Shown: one piece after another, positions 38,461 through 47,362 of the stretch
How the letters are laid out: every line of letters starts with the position of its first letter
Position numbering within the stretch: the first letter of the stretch is position 1
Assembly: GCF_901472535.1 (NCBI RefSeq)
Contig: NZ_LR590470.1
Coordinates: forward strand, 1,860,001 to 1,924,000
From: Sphingobacterium daejeonense
GTDB taxonomy: Bacteria > Bacteroidota > Bacteroidia > Sphingobacteriales > Sphingobacteriaceae
DNA: 64,000 nucleotides
Direction: 5' to 3'
Notes under the pieces: model-generated
The model's database searches: none
Told to the model about the DNA's origin: nothing
The model's input: the letters and a program-made list of their open reading frames with translations, nothing else
Position numbers and translations under genes: made by a program

Positions 38461-39342
38461 TTATACTCCCAACATTTCTTTTGCTCCTTTTATATGAAAA
38501 TCATTTTTTGTTTCCACAGCGAAAAATCCATAAGCTAGGGCCGTGGCCGCGGATCTTTCGACCGATTGTTCATAGAGATGTTCCCAAGTTTGACCGCCAA
38601 GTTTCTTGTATTCTTCAATCAACAGTTTTAAGCTCTCTTCCCCAAAAACCTTTAAATGACCAGAAAAATCCATTGCTATATCACCCATATGTGCAGTAGT
38701 CCAATCAATAATGCCGGAAACTTCATTTTTTTCATTGGTTAGGATATGGCCCGCATAGAGATCAGCATGGATAAATTTTGAGAATGCTGGCCAAAGACGT
38801 TCATTGTCAAGCCAATTCTTATACCGTGTTTCCAACTCATTGGAAATACCGATTTCAGCTTTTACAAGCTTAAGTTGATCTTCGATTTCTTTTCTGATTT
38901 CTGAGCTAGATTTTATCTTTAATTCCTTTTCTTTCACTTCAGATTCAGGAATGCTATGAAGTTCTATAAGTACCTTTGCTAGAGAAGGAACATAATTGGG
39001 ACTTTCTTTGTCCATATTCCAAGTCACTTCATAAGTATTGGCATCGAAAGTTAAAGCAGGTTTATCTGTAAGAAGGCGGTATGCTATCAATTCATGGTTT
39101 GCAATCTCCCAATCAGGTACCTCAACTGATAGATGTTTTTTTACTAGATCCAAAATATGTTTTTCTTCCTCAATTTGAACAGACATATCCTCCCGTCTAG
39201 GAATCCGGAGGATCCATTTTTGACCGTTAATATCTGTAACTATTCCAACCCTGAAGTCGATCCCCATATCATTGAAGTTTATATCATCTGTAATTACAAG
39301 ACCATGTTTTTCAGTAAGGTTTTGAATTTCTTGTGTAGTCAT
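38461..39342 (-). CDS. Macrolide 2'-phosphotransferase-like protein (APH fold)
   Basis: 293 residues with the aminoglycoside/macrolide phosphotransferase kinase fold: nucleotide-binding segment QKWILRIPRREDM, catalytic loop FIHADLYAGHILTNEKNEVSGIIDWTTAHMGDIAMDF (HxDxxxxH and IDW-type metal motif). Overall pattern and length fit Mph proteins, which phosphorylate the desosamine 2'-OH of macrolides. Substrate is inferred from homology. It appears chromosomal, single and with its own upstream spacer. Confidence 0.83.
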   Translation of the reverse strand: MTTQEIQNLTEKHGLVITDDINFNDMGIDFRVGIVTDINGQKWILRIPRREDMSVQIEEEKHILDLVKKHLSVEVPDWEIANHELIAYRLLTDKPALTFDANTYEVTWNMDKESPNYVPSLAKVLIELHSIPESEVKEKELKIKSSSEIRKEIEDQLKLVKAEIGISNELETRYKNWLDNERLWPAFSKFIHADLYAGHILTNEKNEVSGIIDWTTAHMGDIAMDFSGHLKVFGEESLKLLIEEYKKLGGQTWEHLYEQSVERSAATALAYGFFAVETKNDFHIKGAKEMLGV

Positions 39343-39575
39343 AATTTTTTAATAGTTGTTATATTATATCTTTCGATTTTAGATAAATCCTACAATTTAT
39401 CTTAGTTTATTAAGAATAATACAGTATAATACGATAAAAATAAATTTATCTTTTAAGAGTTTGTGATTTTTTTCTCTTTTTGGCAAATAAATTTCTCCTC
39501 AATTAGCATTAACATTAAAACCTCAAATGTGAATTTTGTCATACCAATAATTATTAACTTATTTATGCATGAATT

Positions 39576-40427
39576 CTATAACCTATTGATCCAATTCAAT
39601 GCTTCTTTTATAGTTTCTTGATTTTCTGAAGCTGCAGTATTATGACCAAGGTCGGGATAAAGTTTATGTTGAAATTGTTTTCCTTTCTTATTAAGTTCTT
39701 CTAAAATTTCTATTGAAAGATTTACAGGTACTTGAATATCCTTTCCGCCAAAAATCCATAATCCTGGAATAGATAATTTATTCAATGTATAAACTGGATC
39801 CGTATTGATAAATTCATAGCGGTCGGTGTCGTTTTTAATATGTTCTCTTGCATCTTTTTCGGTATGTTTTTTCCAGAAATCTGTATCTCCATTTGTATAA
39901 AATTGAAACCTTAATTGCTCCTTCGTGGAAATTAATGCTCCACTGAATATGACCATAAAATCTACTTTTTTATTTTTATTTGCTGCAATAGGAATTATCC
40001 AGCCAGCTTGACTAAAGCCCATCAAACCAATCTTTGTTTTTTTATTTCTAATTTTTTGAGAGAGGACATTAACAGCGGCATTTACATCCTCTGCCAAAAG
40101 ATCAAGATTCGTAGAGTCGATATTATTAGTGCCAACTTCAGGTCCCGCATAGACTCCTTCTGATTCTCCAACTCCACGCTTATCATAAGTCAAAACGGTA
40201 TAACCACTTTTCGCAAGGGTAGTTGCAAATTCTTTCATTCGCAACTCTTGCCCTGACCCATGAACTAGTAATATTCCGGCCTTGGGAGATTTTACATCAT
40301 AAACCGTCCCTGATAAGGTAATTCCCTTACTTTTAAATCTTAAATTTTTAGAAGAGTATGAAATTTCTTGGGCATTTAAGTTGAACAATGGAGTAATAGA
40401 AATTATTGCTGTAAAGATTTTAAACAT
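39576..40427 (-). CDS. Exported alpha/beta hydrolase
   Basis: From the ATG at 40427 the protein has a signal peptide (MFKIFTAIISITPLFNLNAQ) and about 283 residues of alpha/beta-hydrolase fold: oxyanion region AGILLVHGSGQ, YDKRGVGES, nucleophile elbow IGLMGFSQAGW (GxSxxG), acid region GGKDIQVP and catalytic His in DLGHN. It is probably a periplasmic esterase or peptidase of unknown substrate. The upstream ATG at 40478 would add a non-signal N terminus and is less likely. Confidence 0.85.
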   Translation of the reverse strand: MFKIFTAIISITPLFNLNAQEISYSSKNLRFKSKGITLSGTVYDVKSPKAGILLVHGSGQELRMKEFATTLAKSGYTVLTYDKRGVGESEGVYAGPEVGTNNIDSTNLDLLAEDVNAAVNVLSQKIRNKKTKIGLMGFSQAGWIIPIAANKNKKVDFMVIFSGALISTKEQLRFQFYTNGDTDFWKKHTEKDAREHIKNDTDRYEFINTDPVYTLNKLSIPGLWIFGGKDIQVPVNLSIEILEELNKKGKQFQHKLYPDLGHNTAASENQETIKEALNWINRL

Positions 40428-40696
40428 AGTTTTTAAACCTATCCAATGAGTGGATTCTAAAATTATTTTGCAGAGCATATAGAGTAATTAATAATTGTCC
40501 TAATTTGCGCAAATGCATCAATATTATAATCGATGATTCCGTATATAACTCTTATTCCTCGGTAAAACCATGATTTGATACGGTAAAAACTATTATTTAA
40601 TTATTTCTTCCCTTTTTTAACATCACTTTTTTATCATTTATAAAGTAATAGAATTATCTTGGGGGGTTAAAATGCAGGCGGTGGCACGCCCAAACC

Positions 40697-41527
40697 CTAC
40701 TTTTCGTCCTGCTCGTCCATTCTTCTTATAAGTTCCTCCCGAAGCGCATCAAGGAATTTTGTACGGTTCATCTGCCGGTTTCTCAACTCCAAATAGGTCT
40801 GATAGAAATTGCCCAAATCAATGCCAAAGGCACTTTCAAAATATTGGGCTACTTCTCTTATGTCGTTGCTCCCGTTGTCAAACACAATTTGATGATAATG
40901 CAGGGCATAAATCAGTTCTATCAATGCCACTTTGCTACCTGTCCATTTCAGATTTTTCGGGGCTTTCGATTTGTCTTTTTGGAATTTGTTATATAACTGG
41001 TCTTCGATGTAAACCTGTATCAAATCGTTGGCTATTATCTTGGCGACCTTGTAATCATGTGAAGTTGAAAAGCTGTGGTCAGACTGGAAATAATAAGTGT
41101 CCAACCATAGCTTAATATCGTGGTTGTCCCGTAAAAACATTTTCTCGTCAAGGAACGAGTTATTGCTACGGTAGTACTTATAGAAATCGAGGTTGTTGTC
41201 AAAGAACCTTTTTAGCTTTTTCAGTTCTTTGTTGAGGTATTTCCTTATGGGCTTTGCTCCGTACGGCTTTTTTGTCTCGATTTTGTAAATGGCATTGTAG
41301 TAGATGAGTTTAGCTACAATGGCAGGTTTCTGATATTTGAAAAAGCGGATTTCTTCATCTGTATTCTTAAACCCTCTTTTCAGGACATACCCTTTCATTT
41401 CGGACAGGCATTCAAGAATATGGTGTATAACGGTTTCTATCCGTTGTATGGAACAATCGGCTTCAATCTCGAAGTCATTGATGACTGTTTCCAGTTTGTG
41501 TAACTTATCATTGTAAAATTTATCCAT
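40697..41527 (-). CDS. rteC: RteC-family regulator (CTnDOT-type element marker)
   Basis: The 276-residue helical protein (MDKFYNDKLHKLETVINDFEIEADCSIQRIETVIHHI ... KKPYGAKPIRKYLNKELKKLKRFFDNNLDFYKYYRS ... DNHDIKLWLDTYYFQSD) matches RteC, the transcriptional activator of excision genes in CTnDOT-type conjugative transposons of Bacteroidetes. It is the left-most recognisable accessory gene of the 40.7-56.7 kb region. No excisionase, transfer or mobilisation genes follow, so it is either a remnant of a conjugative element or a domesticated regulator. Confidence 0.82.
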   Translation of the reverse strand: MDKFYNDKLHKLETVINDFEIEADCSIQRIETVIHHILECLSEMKGYVLKRGFKNTDEEIRFFKYQKPAIVAKLIYYNAIYKIETKKPYGAKPIRKYLNKELKKLKRFFDNNLDFYKYYRSNNSFLDEKMFLRDNHDIKLWLDTYYFQSDHSFSTSHDYKVAKIIANDLIQVYIEDQLYNKFQKDKSKAPKNLKWTGSKVALIELIYALHYHQIVFDNGSNDIREVAQYFESAFGIDLGNFYQTYLELRNRQMNRTKFLDALREELIRRMDEQDEK

Positions 41528-41732
41528 TTACTCGCATTTATTCTCCTATTGAGGTCCGACCGGAGCGTGCCGATCCGCTCTTACGTTAGTATTTGTTAAC
41601 CCATTAGCATAATTTTAGACGGTTCCCTATTGGTTGGAGAATAATTGTTTAGAATGCAGAAATAAGGCATTAAAAAAATTATTCTTCAAGATGATTTAAG
41701 ATGGCTGAATTTTATTCAGCCATCATTGAAAA

Positions 41733-42089
41733 CTACTTCACATGGATTGTGGGTGTGTTATTTATTATTTTCCAATGCTCATTATCCCGAATACATATTA
41801 TCAATGAATGAAAGATAAGAAACTCACTTTCCAAGGTCACGTGTGCAATAGCCATATGGTCTGATTGCTTTATGCTGTTTATCACCAAGCTCCTTGGGCT
41901 TCCTCCGAATCGCTTGGTACGGATGAGTTCGATATAGTCAGATTTCGAGAATACAAAAATCCCGTTCTCATCGAAAAACCCGTCCTGTATATTCTGAAAG
42001 CCGGGATGTAAGATTCTTTCCAATGCTGCTACATCACGATTGTCGCCAGCTTTTACAAATGCTTCGATTGCTTTTTCTGCCTGTTCCAT
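41733..42089 (-). CDS. SnoaL/NTF2-like protein
   Basis: 118 residues, starting MEQAEKAIEAFVKAGDNRDVAALERILHPGFQ, the typical helix-turn opening of a cone-shaped NTF2-like domain of the putative lumazine-binding/DUF4440 type. The stop overlaps nothing; it begins two bases after azoreductase. NTF2-like proteins bind small hydrophobic ligands or act as isomerases. In this cluster it may scavenge the same substrate as the ECF41-linked enzymes; that is inference. Confidence 0.78.
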   Translation of the reverse strand: MEQAEKAIEAFVKAGDNRDVAALERILHPGFQNIQDGFFDENGIFVFSKSDYIELIRTKRFGGSPRSLVINSIKQSDHMAIAHVTLESEFLIFHSLIICIRDNEHWKIINNTPTIHVK

Positions 42090-42091
42090 TT

Positions 42092-42676
42092 TTATTTGTT
42101 TAAAATGTTCGTAAATAATTCTTTTTGATGGTTTAGTTGTTGTTTGACAGAGTCTTTATCATCCGTTCCGTCCAATGAATAATAGTAAATTTCCCTAATG
42201 CCAATAAAGTTCAATATCTGCTGCAGATGCATTTCCACTAGATTGGGCAAAGCTGAATCCAGTTCCCCCATAGCGGAGAGAATGTATGCTTTTTTATTCT
42301 GAAGCAATCCGATTGCTTTGTCTTCGTCGTATCTGAAAGTTTTACCTGTCCGCAGCACAAGGTCGAAATATGCTTTCAGCGAAGAGGATATGCCAAAATT
42401 ATACATAGGCACTGTGATAAGGATTTCATCACACCCTAATAGTTCTGCTATCAATTGATTAGACAATTTTATGCGGTCTGAAGTATCCCCGGCAGTATAA
42501 AATTTCTCAAGTACTTCCTGCTCAAGATGAGGAATGTGGGAGGTGCCTACTTCCCGTATACTGATGCTCCCTTCCGGATTCAGTTCTTTCCATGCCCGTA
42601 CGAAATTGTCTCCCGCATTCCGGGAATAGGAGTTTTTTAAACGTAAGCTACTGTCAATTCTCAATAATGTCTTCAT
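42092..42676 (-). CDS. azoR: FMN-dependent NADH-azoreductase
   Basis: 194 residues of the flavodoxin-like fold: RIDSSLRLKNSYSRNAGDNFV near the phosphate-binding loop, DEILITVPMYNFGISSSLKAYFDLVLRTGKTFRYDE (the conserved PMYNF and GKTF signature of AzoR/AcpD) and KKAYILSAMG. It reduces azo compounds and quinones with NADH. It is next to the ECF41 sigma factor gene, consistent with the oxidoreductases usually paired with that sigma group. Confidence 0.9.
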   Translation of the reverse strand: MKTLLRIDSSLRLKNSYSRNAGDNFVRAWKELNPEGSISIREVGTSHIPHLEQEVLEKFYTAGDTSDRIKLSNQLIAELLGCDEILITVPMYNFGISSSLKAYFDLVLRTGKTFRYDEDKAIGLLQNKKAYILSAMGELDSALPNLVEMHLQQILNFIGIREIYYYSLDGTDDKDSVKQQLNHQKELFTNILNK

Positions 42677-42711
42677 CTTTTTTACTATTTCTATGGAAGA
42701 CCATTTGAGTG

Positions 42712-43560
42712 CTAAATATGTGACAGCTTGGTAATATTTTTTAGCTTATCCGGGTCTACAATGGAATATATTTCCTGGATCAATCCATCTTCACTTAATT
42801 GGAGTATATGACAGTTATGGAGCTTTTCATGCTCCCAAAAGCAGATAGCAGGTTGATGATTGAAAAATTGAAAGGTAAATGTTTTTCCCATCAGAAAATG
42901 CTGCTGTACATAAACCAATAAAGTGGCCGTAGCTGTTTTCCCTATTTCCGAACCGCTCACTACCTGCACCTTCGTACCTCCGTCGGCACTGAGTTGTATG
43001 TCGTCTACCAATAAGTTCTGCAATTCCACGATGTCAGCCTGAGCCAACGCTTTCTGATACCTGCCTACAGTCTCAAATGAGTGACCCAAATGTGGGCTAT
43101 AACTTGAGTATTTACTGTCTTTCAATTGTTTGTTGGCCCTGCTCAATAGCTGACGTGAATTTTCGGTGCTTATTTCAAGCAGTTCAGCTATCTCAGCATG
43201 TGAATAATTGAAGCCCTCTTTCAATATGAAAGCCGCTCTTTCTTTTGGGTTCAGGTACTCGAACAGCACGAGCATGGTATAGCTTGCCGTTTCGTCCCTA
43301 ATAAGTTTTGCATCGGCATTATCAAATGAAACAGGTTCGGGGAGCCATTCGCCGAAAACTTCTTTTTTGCTTTGGCGGGTTTTAAAATTTATGGCATGAT
43401 TAATCGTGCTTTTAATAAGAAAGTTGGATTCGTGGCGGATGCTCGATTTATCCAATGTAATGTATTTTTCCAGTACATCCTGTACCAGATCTTTCGCATC
43501 TTCATAAGAACCGACAATATTGTAGGCATAGGTCAATAACTTATTATAATGTTTCTCCAT
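42712..43560 (-). CDS. ECF41-group RNA polymerase sigma factor with SnoaL-like C-terminal domain
   Basis: 282 residues: sigma-70 region 2 (LLTYAYNIVGSYEDAKDLVQDVLEKY), linker with the ECF41-diagnostic WLPEP (GEWLPEPVSF), region 4 (YLNPKERAAFILKEGFNYSHAEIAELLEISTENSRQLLSRA) and a SnoaL/NTF2-like extension carrying DGGTK (variant of DGGGK) and DPDKL (variant of NPDKL). In characterised ECF41 proteins that extension controls sigma activity, and no anti-sigma gene is present here either. Upstream and downstream genes are CMD-family and oxidoreductase proteins, the known partners of this group. Confidence 0.9.
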   Translation of the reverse strand: MEKHYNKLLTYAYNIVGSYEDAKDLVQDVLEKYITLDKSSIRHESNFLIKSTINHAINFKTRQSKKEVFGEWLPEPVSFDNADAKLIRDETASYTMLVLFEYLNPKERAAFILKEGFNYSHAEIAELLEISTENSRQLLSRANKQLKDSKYSSYSPHLGHSFETVGRYQKALAQADIVELQNLLVDDIQLSADGGTKVQVVSGSEIGKTATATLLVYVQQHFLMGKTFTFQFFNHQPAICFWEHEKLHNCHILQLSEDGLIQEIYSIVDPDKLKNITKLSHI

Positions 43561-43598
43561 CTTTTTATTCTATTTTTGATATTAGCAAATTTCAGGCT

Positions 43599-44630
43599 TT
43601 ATGTTCCTTTATCGGCCAGAACTTCCTGCACCATAATCCTATTAAATTTTTCCGGTTCTACAAAAGCTGCATAATGCCCTGAGTTTTCAAACCAGATGAA
43701 TTGTTTTTGAGGCGCTTTTAGTTTCCTGAAAAATTTATAAGCAAGTGTGGACGGGGTATTATAGTCACACCGCCCTGCGATAAAGTAAACGGGGACTTTT
43801 ACTTCCCGAACCGTTTTAAATAAATCTACCTGCATTACTTCATCCCACATGGCATTCATTGTGAAGACTTGTCCCTTAGCTATCAGGCTATCTTTATAAT
43901 ATTGCCTGGCAAAGGAATCCATATTTTTATAGAGTTGGCCAACATTGGTACCTTCACAAAAATCACCATGAAAGTGCCGGAGCCATTTTCTTGATAAATA
44001 CAGGTCTGATAATTCATTTTTTGAGCGGGACGGGTAATGCTTACGGAGTTTTTGCAATTGAGCCATTGCTACGCTGTCTTTTTTTAACCTAGCCTGTTGA
44101 ATTGAATAATCGAGCGAAACCTTTTCATTCAAATACATACTGGTAACCTGTCCCACGCCAATATAAGCCTGAAATAGCGATGGATGCTTTTGAATCAGAT
44201 GCATGCCCATAATAGAACCAAAAGAATAACCAACCAAATATATTTTCTCTTTCTTAAAACGCTCTTTAAGAATATGTATTAAACTTAGCGCATCATCTTC
44301 CAGCTGTTCAATAGTGATGCTTCCGGGAGGCAGGGTATCGTTGTAGGATAAGCCCGTTCCCCTTTGGTCGTAAGTAACCACCGTGAAGTGCTGTTCCAAT
44401 TCCTTATTGTGTGTTTGCCAAAAATAAAAATCAGAAAACCCAGGACCACCGTGCAATATTAGCAAAACAGGATTTAAGGCATTATTACTTTTAATAAATA
44501 CGCCGTGTTTGACACCATTTAATTCGATACGGTTGTATTCTTTGATAGAATTAATCTGGGCTGTACAAAACTGCCAGCTGATTGAGATCATTATCAAAAT
44601 GATGAGGAATTTTTCTTTCATCTTATTCAT
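43599..44630 (-). CDS. Exported alpha/beta hydrolase, proline iminopeptidase-like
   Basis: 343 residues with a signal peptide (FLIILIMISISWQFCTAQ). Motifs: oxyanion HGGPGFSD, YDQRGTGLS, nucleophile elbow LVGYSFGSIMG, acid in CDYNTPS and His in NSGHYAAFVEP. The HGGPG pattern suggests an S33 peptidase such as proline iminopeptidase. It is one short spacer upstream of the sigma factor gene on the same strand and may be part of its regulon. Confidence 0.86.
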   Translation of the reverse strand: MNKMKEKFLIILIMISISWQFCTAQINSIKEYNRIELNGVKHGVFIKSNNALNPVLLILHGGPGFSDFYFWQTHNKELEQHFTVVTYDQRGTGLSYNDTLPPGSITIEQLEDDALSLIHILKERFKKEKIYLVGYSFGSIMGMHLIQKHPSLFQAYIGVGQVTSMYLNEKVSLDYSIQQARLKKDSVAMAQLQKLRKHYPSRSKNELSDLYLSRKWLRHFHGDFCEGTNVGQLYKNMDSFARQYYKDSLIAKGQVFTMNAMWDEVMQVDLFKTVREVKVPVYFIAGRCDYNTPSTLAYKFFRKLKAPQKQFIWFENSGHYAAFVEPEKFNRIMVQEVLADKGT

Positions 44631-44711
44631 CTAAAGTGCAAATAGAAACATAAACGTATATAAATTCACTATTTTGCCGATTCCAGTCCTAACTGTTTTA
44701 TCGGCTTTTAA

Positions 44712-45077
44712 TTAAATAGCCATTCCGCTTCCACCAACTACTTTTATACCTTCAGGAAACTTTTTCCAAAAACGGATATATTTATAATTAGCTTCAAAAG
44801 GTTCATTCTTATAATTTCCTTTTAATTCCATCTGCAAAGTAATGACAGCCAGATCAGCTATGATATTCAGTTCTTCTACTTTGGGAATGAGTTCCTCGAC
44901 TTTTAAATTCCCTTCACGATAGGTCTGCAGATCCATTTCTTTGGTTATCGTCTGACCATTGGGAATTATAAAAAGCAAATCAGCATGCAATAGGTTGTCG
45001 AGTACTTCCGTATCCCTATTTTTGATGGCTTCGTAAAGTGTGTTCTCTAGATTTAAAATTTCGTCCTTTGTTATCAT
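44712..45077 (-). CDS. DUF4440/NTF2-like protein
   Basis: 121 residues, beginning MITKDEILNLENTLYEAIKNRDTEVLDNLLHADLLFIIPNGQTITKEMDL, which is the DUF4440 (SnoaL-like) opening; the C terminus reads YKYIRFWKKFPEGIKVVGGSG. Small ligand-binding or isomerase-type fold. One of three NTF2-type proteins in this block besides the sigma factor's own domain. Confidence 0.8.
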   Translation of the reverse strand: MITKDEILNLENTLYEAIKNRDTEVLDNLLHADLLFIIPNGQTITKEMDLQTYREGNLKVEELIPKVEELNIIADLAVITLQMELKGNYKNEPFEANYKYIRFWKKFPEGIKVVGGSGMAI

Positions 45078-45179
45078 TTCTTAGTCATTATTAATATGCA
45101 TTAAACTTCTGTTTGTGCTGATTTCCTGTCCTGTTTTATACTTTCTATAATTTTCAAGTCTGCTATAAATCTATAAGAC

Positions 45180-45617
45180 TTACTCCTCGACCATCTGATA
45201 AATACCCCTTTCCATCGTAATACCATGTTGTTTTAAAAAGGCGGGCATTTTAATCCCCGCTTTTTGCATTGCCTCCCGTATGACCACTCTGGCATCGTCC
45301 ATCCGCTGTCGGTCCGCCCAGGTAGCAATCGTAATGACCCGCAGGTCTCCACTATCGCCTGTCTGTTGAAAGATTTCATATTTTACAAAGCCGGGCTGTT
45401 GCCGAAGTGTATTCCTGATGAAAATCGATTTTTCGGAATACGCGGCGATAGCTTTTTGGGGAATGCTGATTTTATCGATGACGGCGACATGTTCCGTAAC
45501 AGTACGCTCTTCTCCGTTATTTTGTTCCATTTCGACTTGATTTTGTTGTTGACCAAAAGTATTCACCGCCATAAGGATGGGTATGATAAGGATCATGGTT
45601 TTTAATGTTTGTTTCAT
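45180..45617 (-). CDS. Exported antibiotic-biosynthesis-monooxygenase-like protein
   Basis: 145 residues with a signal peptide (MKQTLKTMILIIPILMAVNTFGQQ). The mature part has the dimeric alpha/beta-barrel pattern of ABM domains (VAVIDKISIPQKAIAAYSEKSIFIRNTLRQQPGFVKYEIFQQTGDSGDLRVITIATWADRQRMDDA). Such domains include quinol monooxygenases and heme-degrading enzymes, though a periplasmic place is unusual. It is 11 bases upstream of nothing essential and follows the membrane-anchored protein on the same strand. Confidence 0.75.
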   Translation of the reverse strand: MKQTLKTMILIIPILMAVNTFGQQQNQVEMEQNNGEERTVTEHVAVIDKISIPQKAIAAYSEKSIFIRNTLRQQPGFVKYEIFQQTGDSGDLRVITIATWADRQRMDDARVVIREAMQKAGIKMPAFLKQHGITMERGIYQMVEE

Positions 45618-45628
45618 AAGACTTGAGT

Positions 45629-46225
45629 TTATTGTTTCCAGTTCAGTTTACCGTCTTTGTCAAACATTTCGATGGACGGGTTGCCCACACTATCAACCTT
45701 TAAAATAATTCTCGGTATTTCATTGTTATCCTTCATTACCAAAGCCGCATTCCCGTTTTCTGTTATCAGGTTGATACGATTGATATTATGTCCGGGTTTC
45801 CCCGTCAGGTCTTTGTCATTTATCACCAGCCCGGCCCTGAAATAATTGTCGCTTTTGTTATCCTGTGCGAGAATTCCAATGGCATCTGCATTCTGGTAAT
45901 CGAATGATAGGGCATTTAAGTTAGTCTGCTCATTATCGGTAATAGCAAGACCGCCTCTTTCGTCGCCGTTCTTATCATAGAATATAAGACCTGCTGGGGC
46001 GTAAGCTCTTTTATACGTTTTTCCATCAATAATGGGCTCGGGAATATGGTCTGTGTTTGCAATAACGACACGATTTTTTCCCGAAGCATCATTGATATTT
46101 ATTCTTTCTGCATTATAGTTTGACCTGTTATTTAAATATAGGTAGACGATACAAATCATCAACACGACATTGGAAACTACAAGGACGGATACTAGGATTT
46201 TGAATGGTTTAGGGATTGTTTGCAT
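45629..46225 (-). CDS. Hypothetical membrane-anchored protein, 198 residues
   Basis: An N-terminal membrane helix (PFKILVSVLVVSNVVLMICIVYLYL) is followed by a beta-rich outer domain with repeats such as INDASGKNRVVIANTDHIPEP, FYDKNGDERGGLAITDNEQTN, FRAGLVINDKDLTGKPG and MFDKDGKLNWKQ. The pattern of repeated hydrophobic/polar strands suggests a beta-propeller- or beta-helix-like fold. Family unknown to me. It starts eleven bases before the ABM-like gene, so both are probably one transcript. Confidence 0.65.
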   Translation of the reverse strand: MQTIPKPFKILVSVLVVSNVVLMICIVYLYLNNRSNYNAERININDASGKNRVVIANTDHIPEPIIDGKTYKRAYAPAGLIFYDKNGDERGGLAITDNEQTNLNALSFDYQNADAIGILAQDNKSDNYFRAGLVINDKDLTGKPGHNINRINLITENGNAALVMKDNNEIPRIILKVDSVGNPSIEMFDKDGKLNWKQ

Positions 46226-46257
46226 AATTGAGTATCATTTTTAGTTCATTATTCTTT

Positions 46258-46695
46258 TCATACTACCGTTTTCTTGGTGCAGATTACAATCCTATTCCAT
46301 GCATTTATCGTAACAACCGCCATTATGATCTGTGCAATTTGATTTCCATCAAAAAGTTGTTCGGCCTGTCTGTACGTTTCATCGCTTAACCCGTTTTGGC
46401 TGATTAAGGTTACTTCCTCGGTTATGGCTAAAATTGTTTTCTCTTCCTTGGTAAATAATCCGGTTTCTTTCCAGGCGTTGAGCAGGAAAATTCGCTGTGC
46501 GGTTTCACCCTGCTTTAATGCATCCGTAGTGTGCATGTTGATACAAAAAGCGCAACCGTTGATTTGCGAAGCACGAATTTTAATCAGATAGAAATACGCT
46601 TTAGAAAGTCCTGAATTGTGCAGGTAATTTTCCAGAGCGAACATTGCCTTGAATGCATCCGGCTCAAGCTGCTGTATATCTATTCTGTTTTCCAT
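46258..46695 (-). CDS. Carboxymuconolactone decarboxylase (AhpD-like) family protein
   Basis: 145 residues with CxxC-H motif in QINGCAFCINMHTTDALKQGE, and a close paralogue of 25612-26049 across its whole length. CMD proteins are one of the three gene classes usually controlled by ECF41 sigma factors, and an ECF41 gene is 2.7 kb downstream on the same strand. Probable role: peroxide or quinone-adduct reduction in the cytoplasm. Confidence 0.9.
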   Translation of the reverse strand: MENRIDIQQLEPDAFKAMFALENYLHNSGLSKAYFYLIKIRASQINGCAFCINMHTTDALKQGETAQRIFLLNAWKETGLFTKEEKTILAITEEVTLISQNGLSDETYRQAEQLFDGNQIAQIIMAVVTINAWNRIVICTKKTVV

Positions 46696-46714
46696 ATTTA
46701 TTTTTTGTTTGTCA

Positions 46715-47350
46715 TTATTTAGCTTTTGAAAGCACCATTTTTATTGCTAAAAAAGTCAATACACTGGCCATAAACCATTTTTGCGCCCTTACCCAAAGTG
46801 GATTTCTTGTAAGGAAAGAAGCCATTTTTGCAGCGGTCATTACAATAATAAAATTGATAGTGAAGCTGATAGAAATCTGTGTAATACCCAATGCCATACT
46901 CTGACCTAATATATATCCATATTCCGGTTTGATAAATTGAGGGAAAAAAGACAGATAAAATACAGCCATTTTAGGATTCAACAGATTGGTTAAAAAGCCC
47001 ATCAGGAACAGTTTTCGAGGCTTGTCTTTGGCAATATGCTCATTCACTTCAAAAAATGTTTTGCCATTGGGTTTAATGGCCTGATACGCCAAATACAACA
47101 AGTAAATAGCGCCCGAAATTTTCAGTATTCCGTAAGCAAACGGAACAGCCAGTAATATAGCCGTCAATCCAAATCCCGCCAGGACGATATGAAATAAAAA
47201 ACCACAGATAACGCCAACTAGTGAAACAAGCCCGGCTGTTTTACCCTGCGTAATGCTTCTTGAAATAAGATAAATCATATTCGGCCCCGGGCTGATAACC
47301 ATCAGGAAGGCAGCCAAAGCAAACCACAAAAGTTCATGAATTGGGATCAT
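46715..47350 (-). CDS. LysE/RhtB-family amino-acid exporter
   Basis: 211 residues, six helices, with the family N-terminal signature LWFALAAFLMVISPGPNMIYLISRSITQGKTAGLVSLVGVICGFLFH and a second-half repeat (PRKLFLMGFLTNLLNPKMAVFYLSFFPQFI). Members export amino acids or homoserine-type compounds through the inner membrane. It lies 19 bases upstream of the CMD gene and 13 bases after DoxX, so this is part of one transcript. Confidence 0.9.
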   Translation of the reverse strand: MIPIHELLWFALAAFLMVISPGPNMIYLISRSITQGKTAGLVSLVGVICGFLFHIVLAGFGLTAILLAVPFAYGILKISGAIYLLYLAYQAIKPNGKTFFEVNEHIAKDKPRKLFLMGFLTNLLNPKMAVFYLSFFPQFIKPEYGYILGQSMALGITQISISFTINFIIVMTAAKMASFLTRNPLWVRAQKWFMASVLTFLAIKMVLSKAK

Positions 47351-47362
47351 CGTTGTTTAAAT

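Noticed and set aside
45264..45605. ORF of 113 residues on the plus strand
   Set aside because: It is the antisense shadow of the ABM-like gene and adjoining signal peptide region, with Cys/His-rich nonsense composition.
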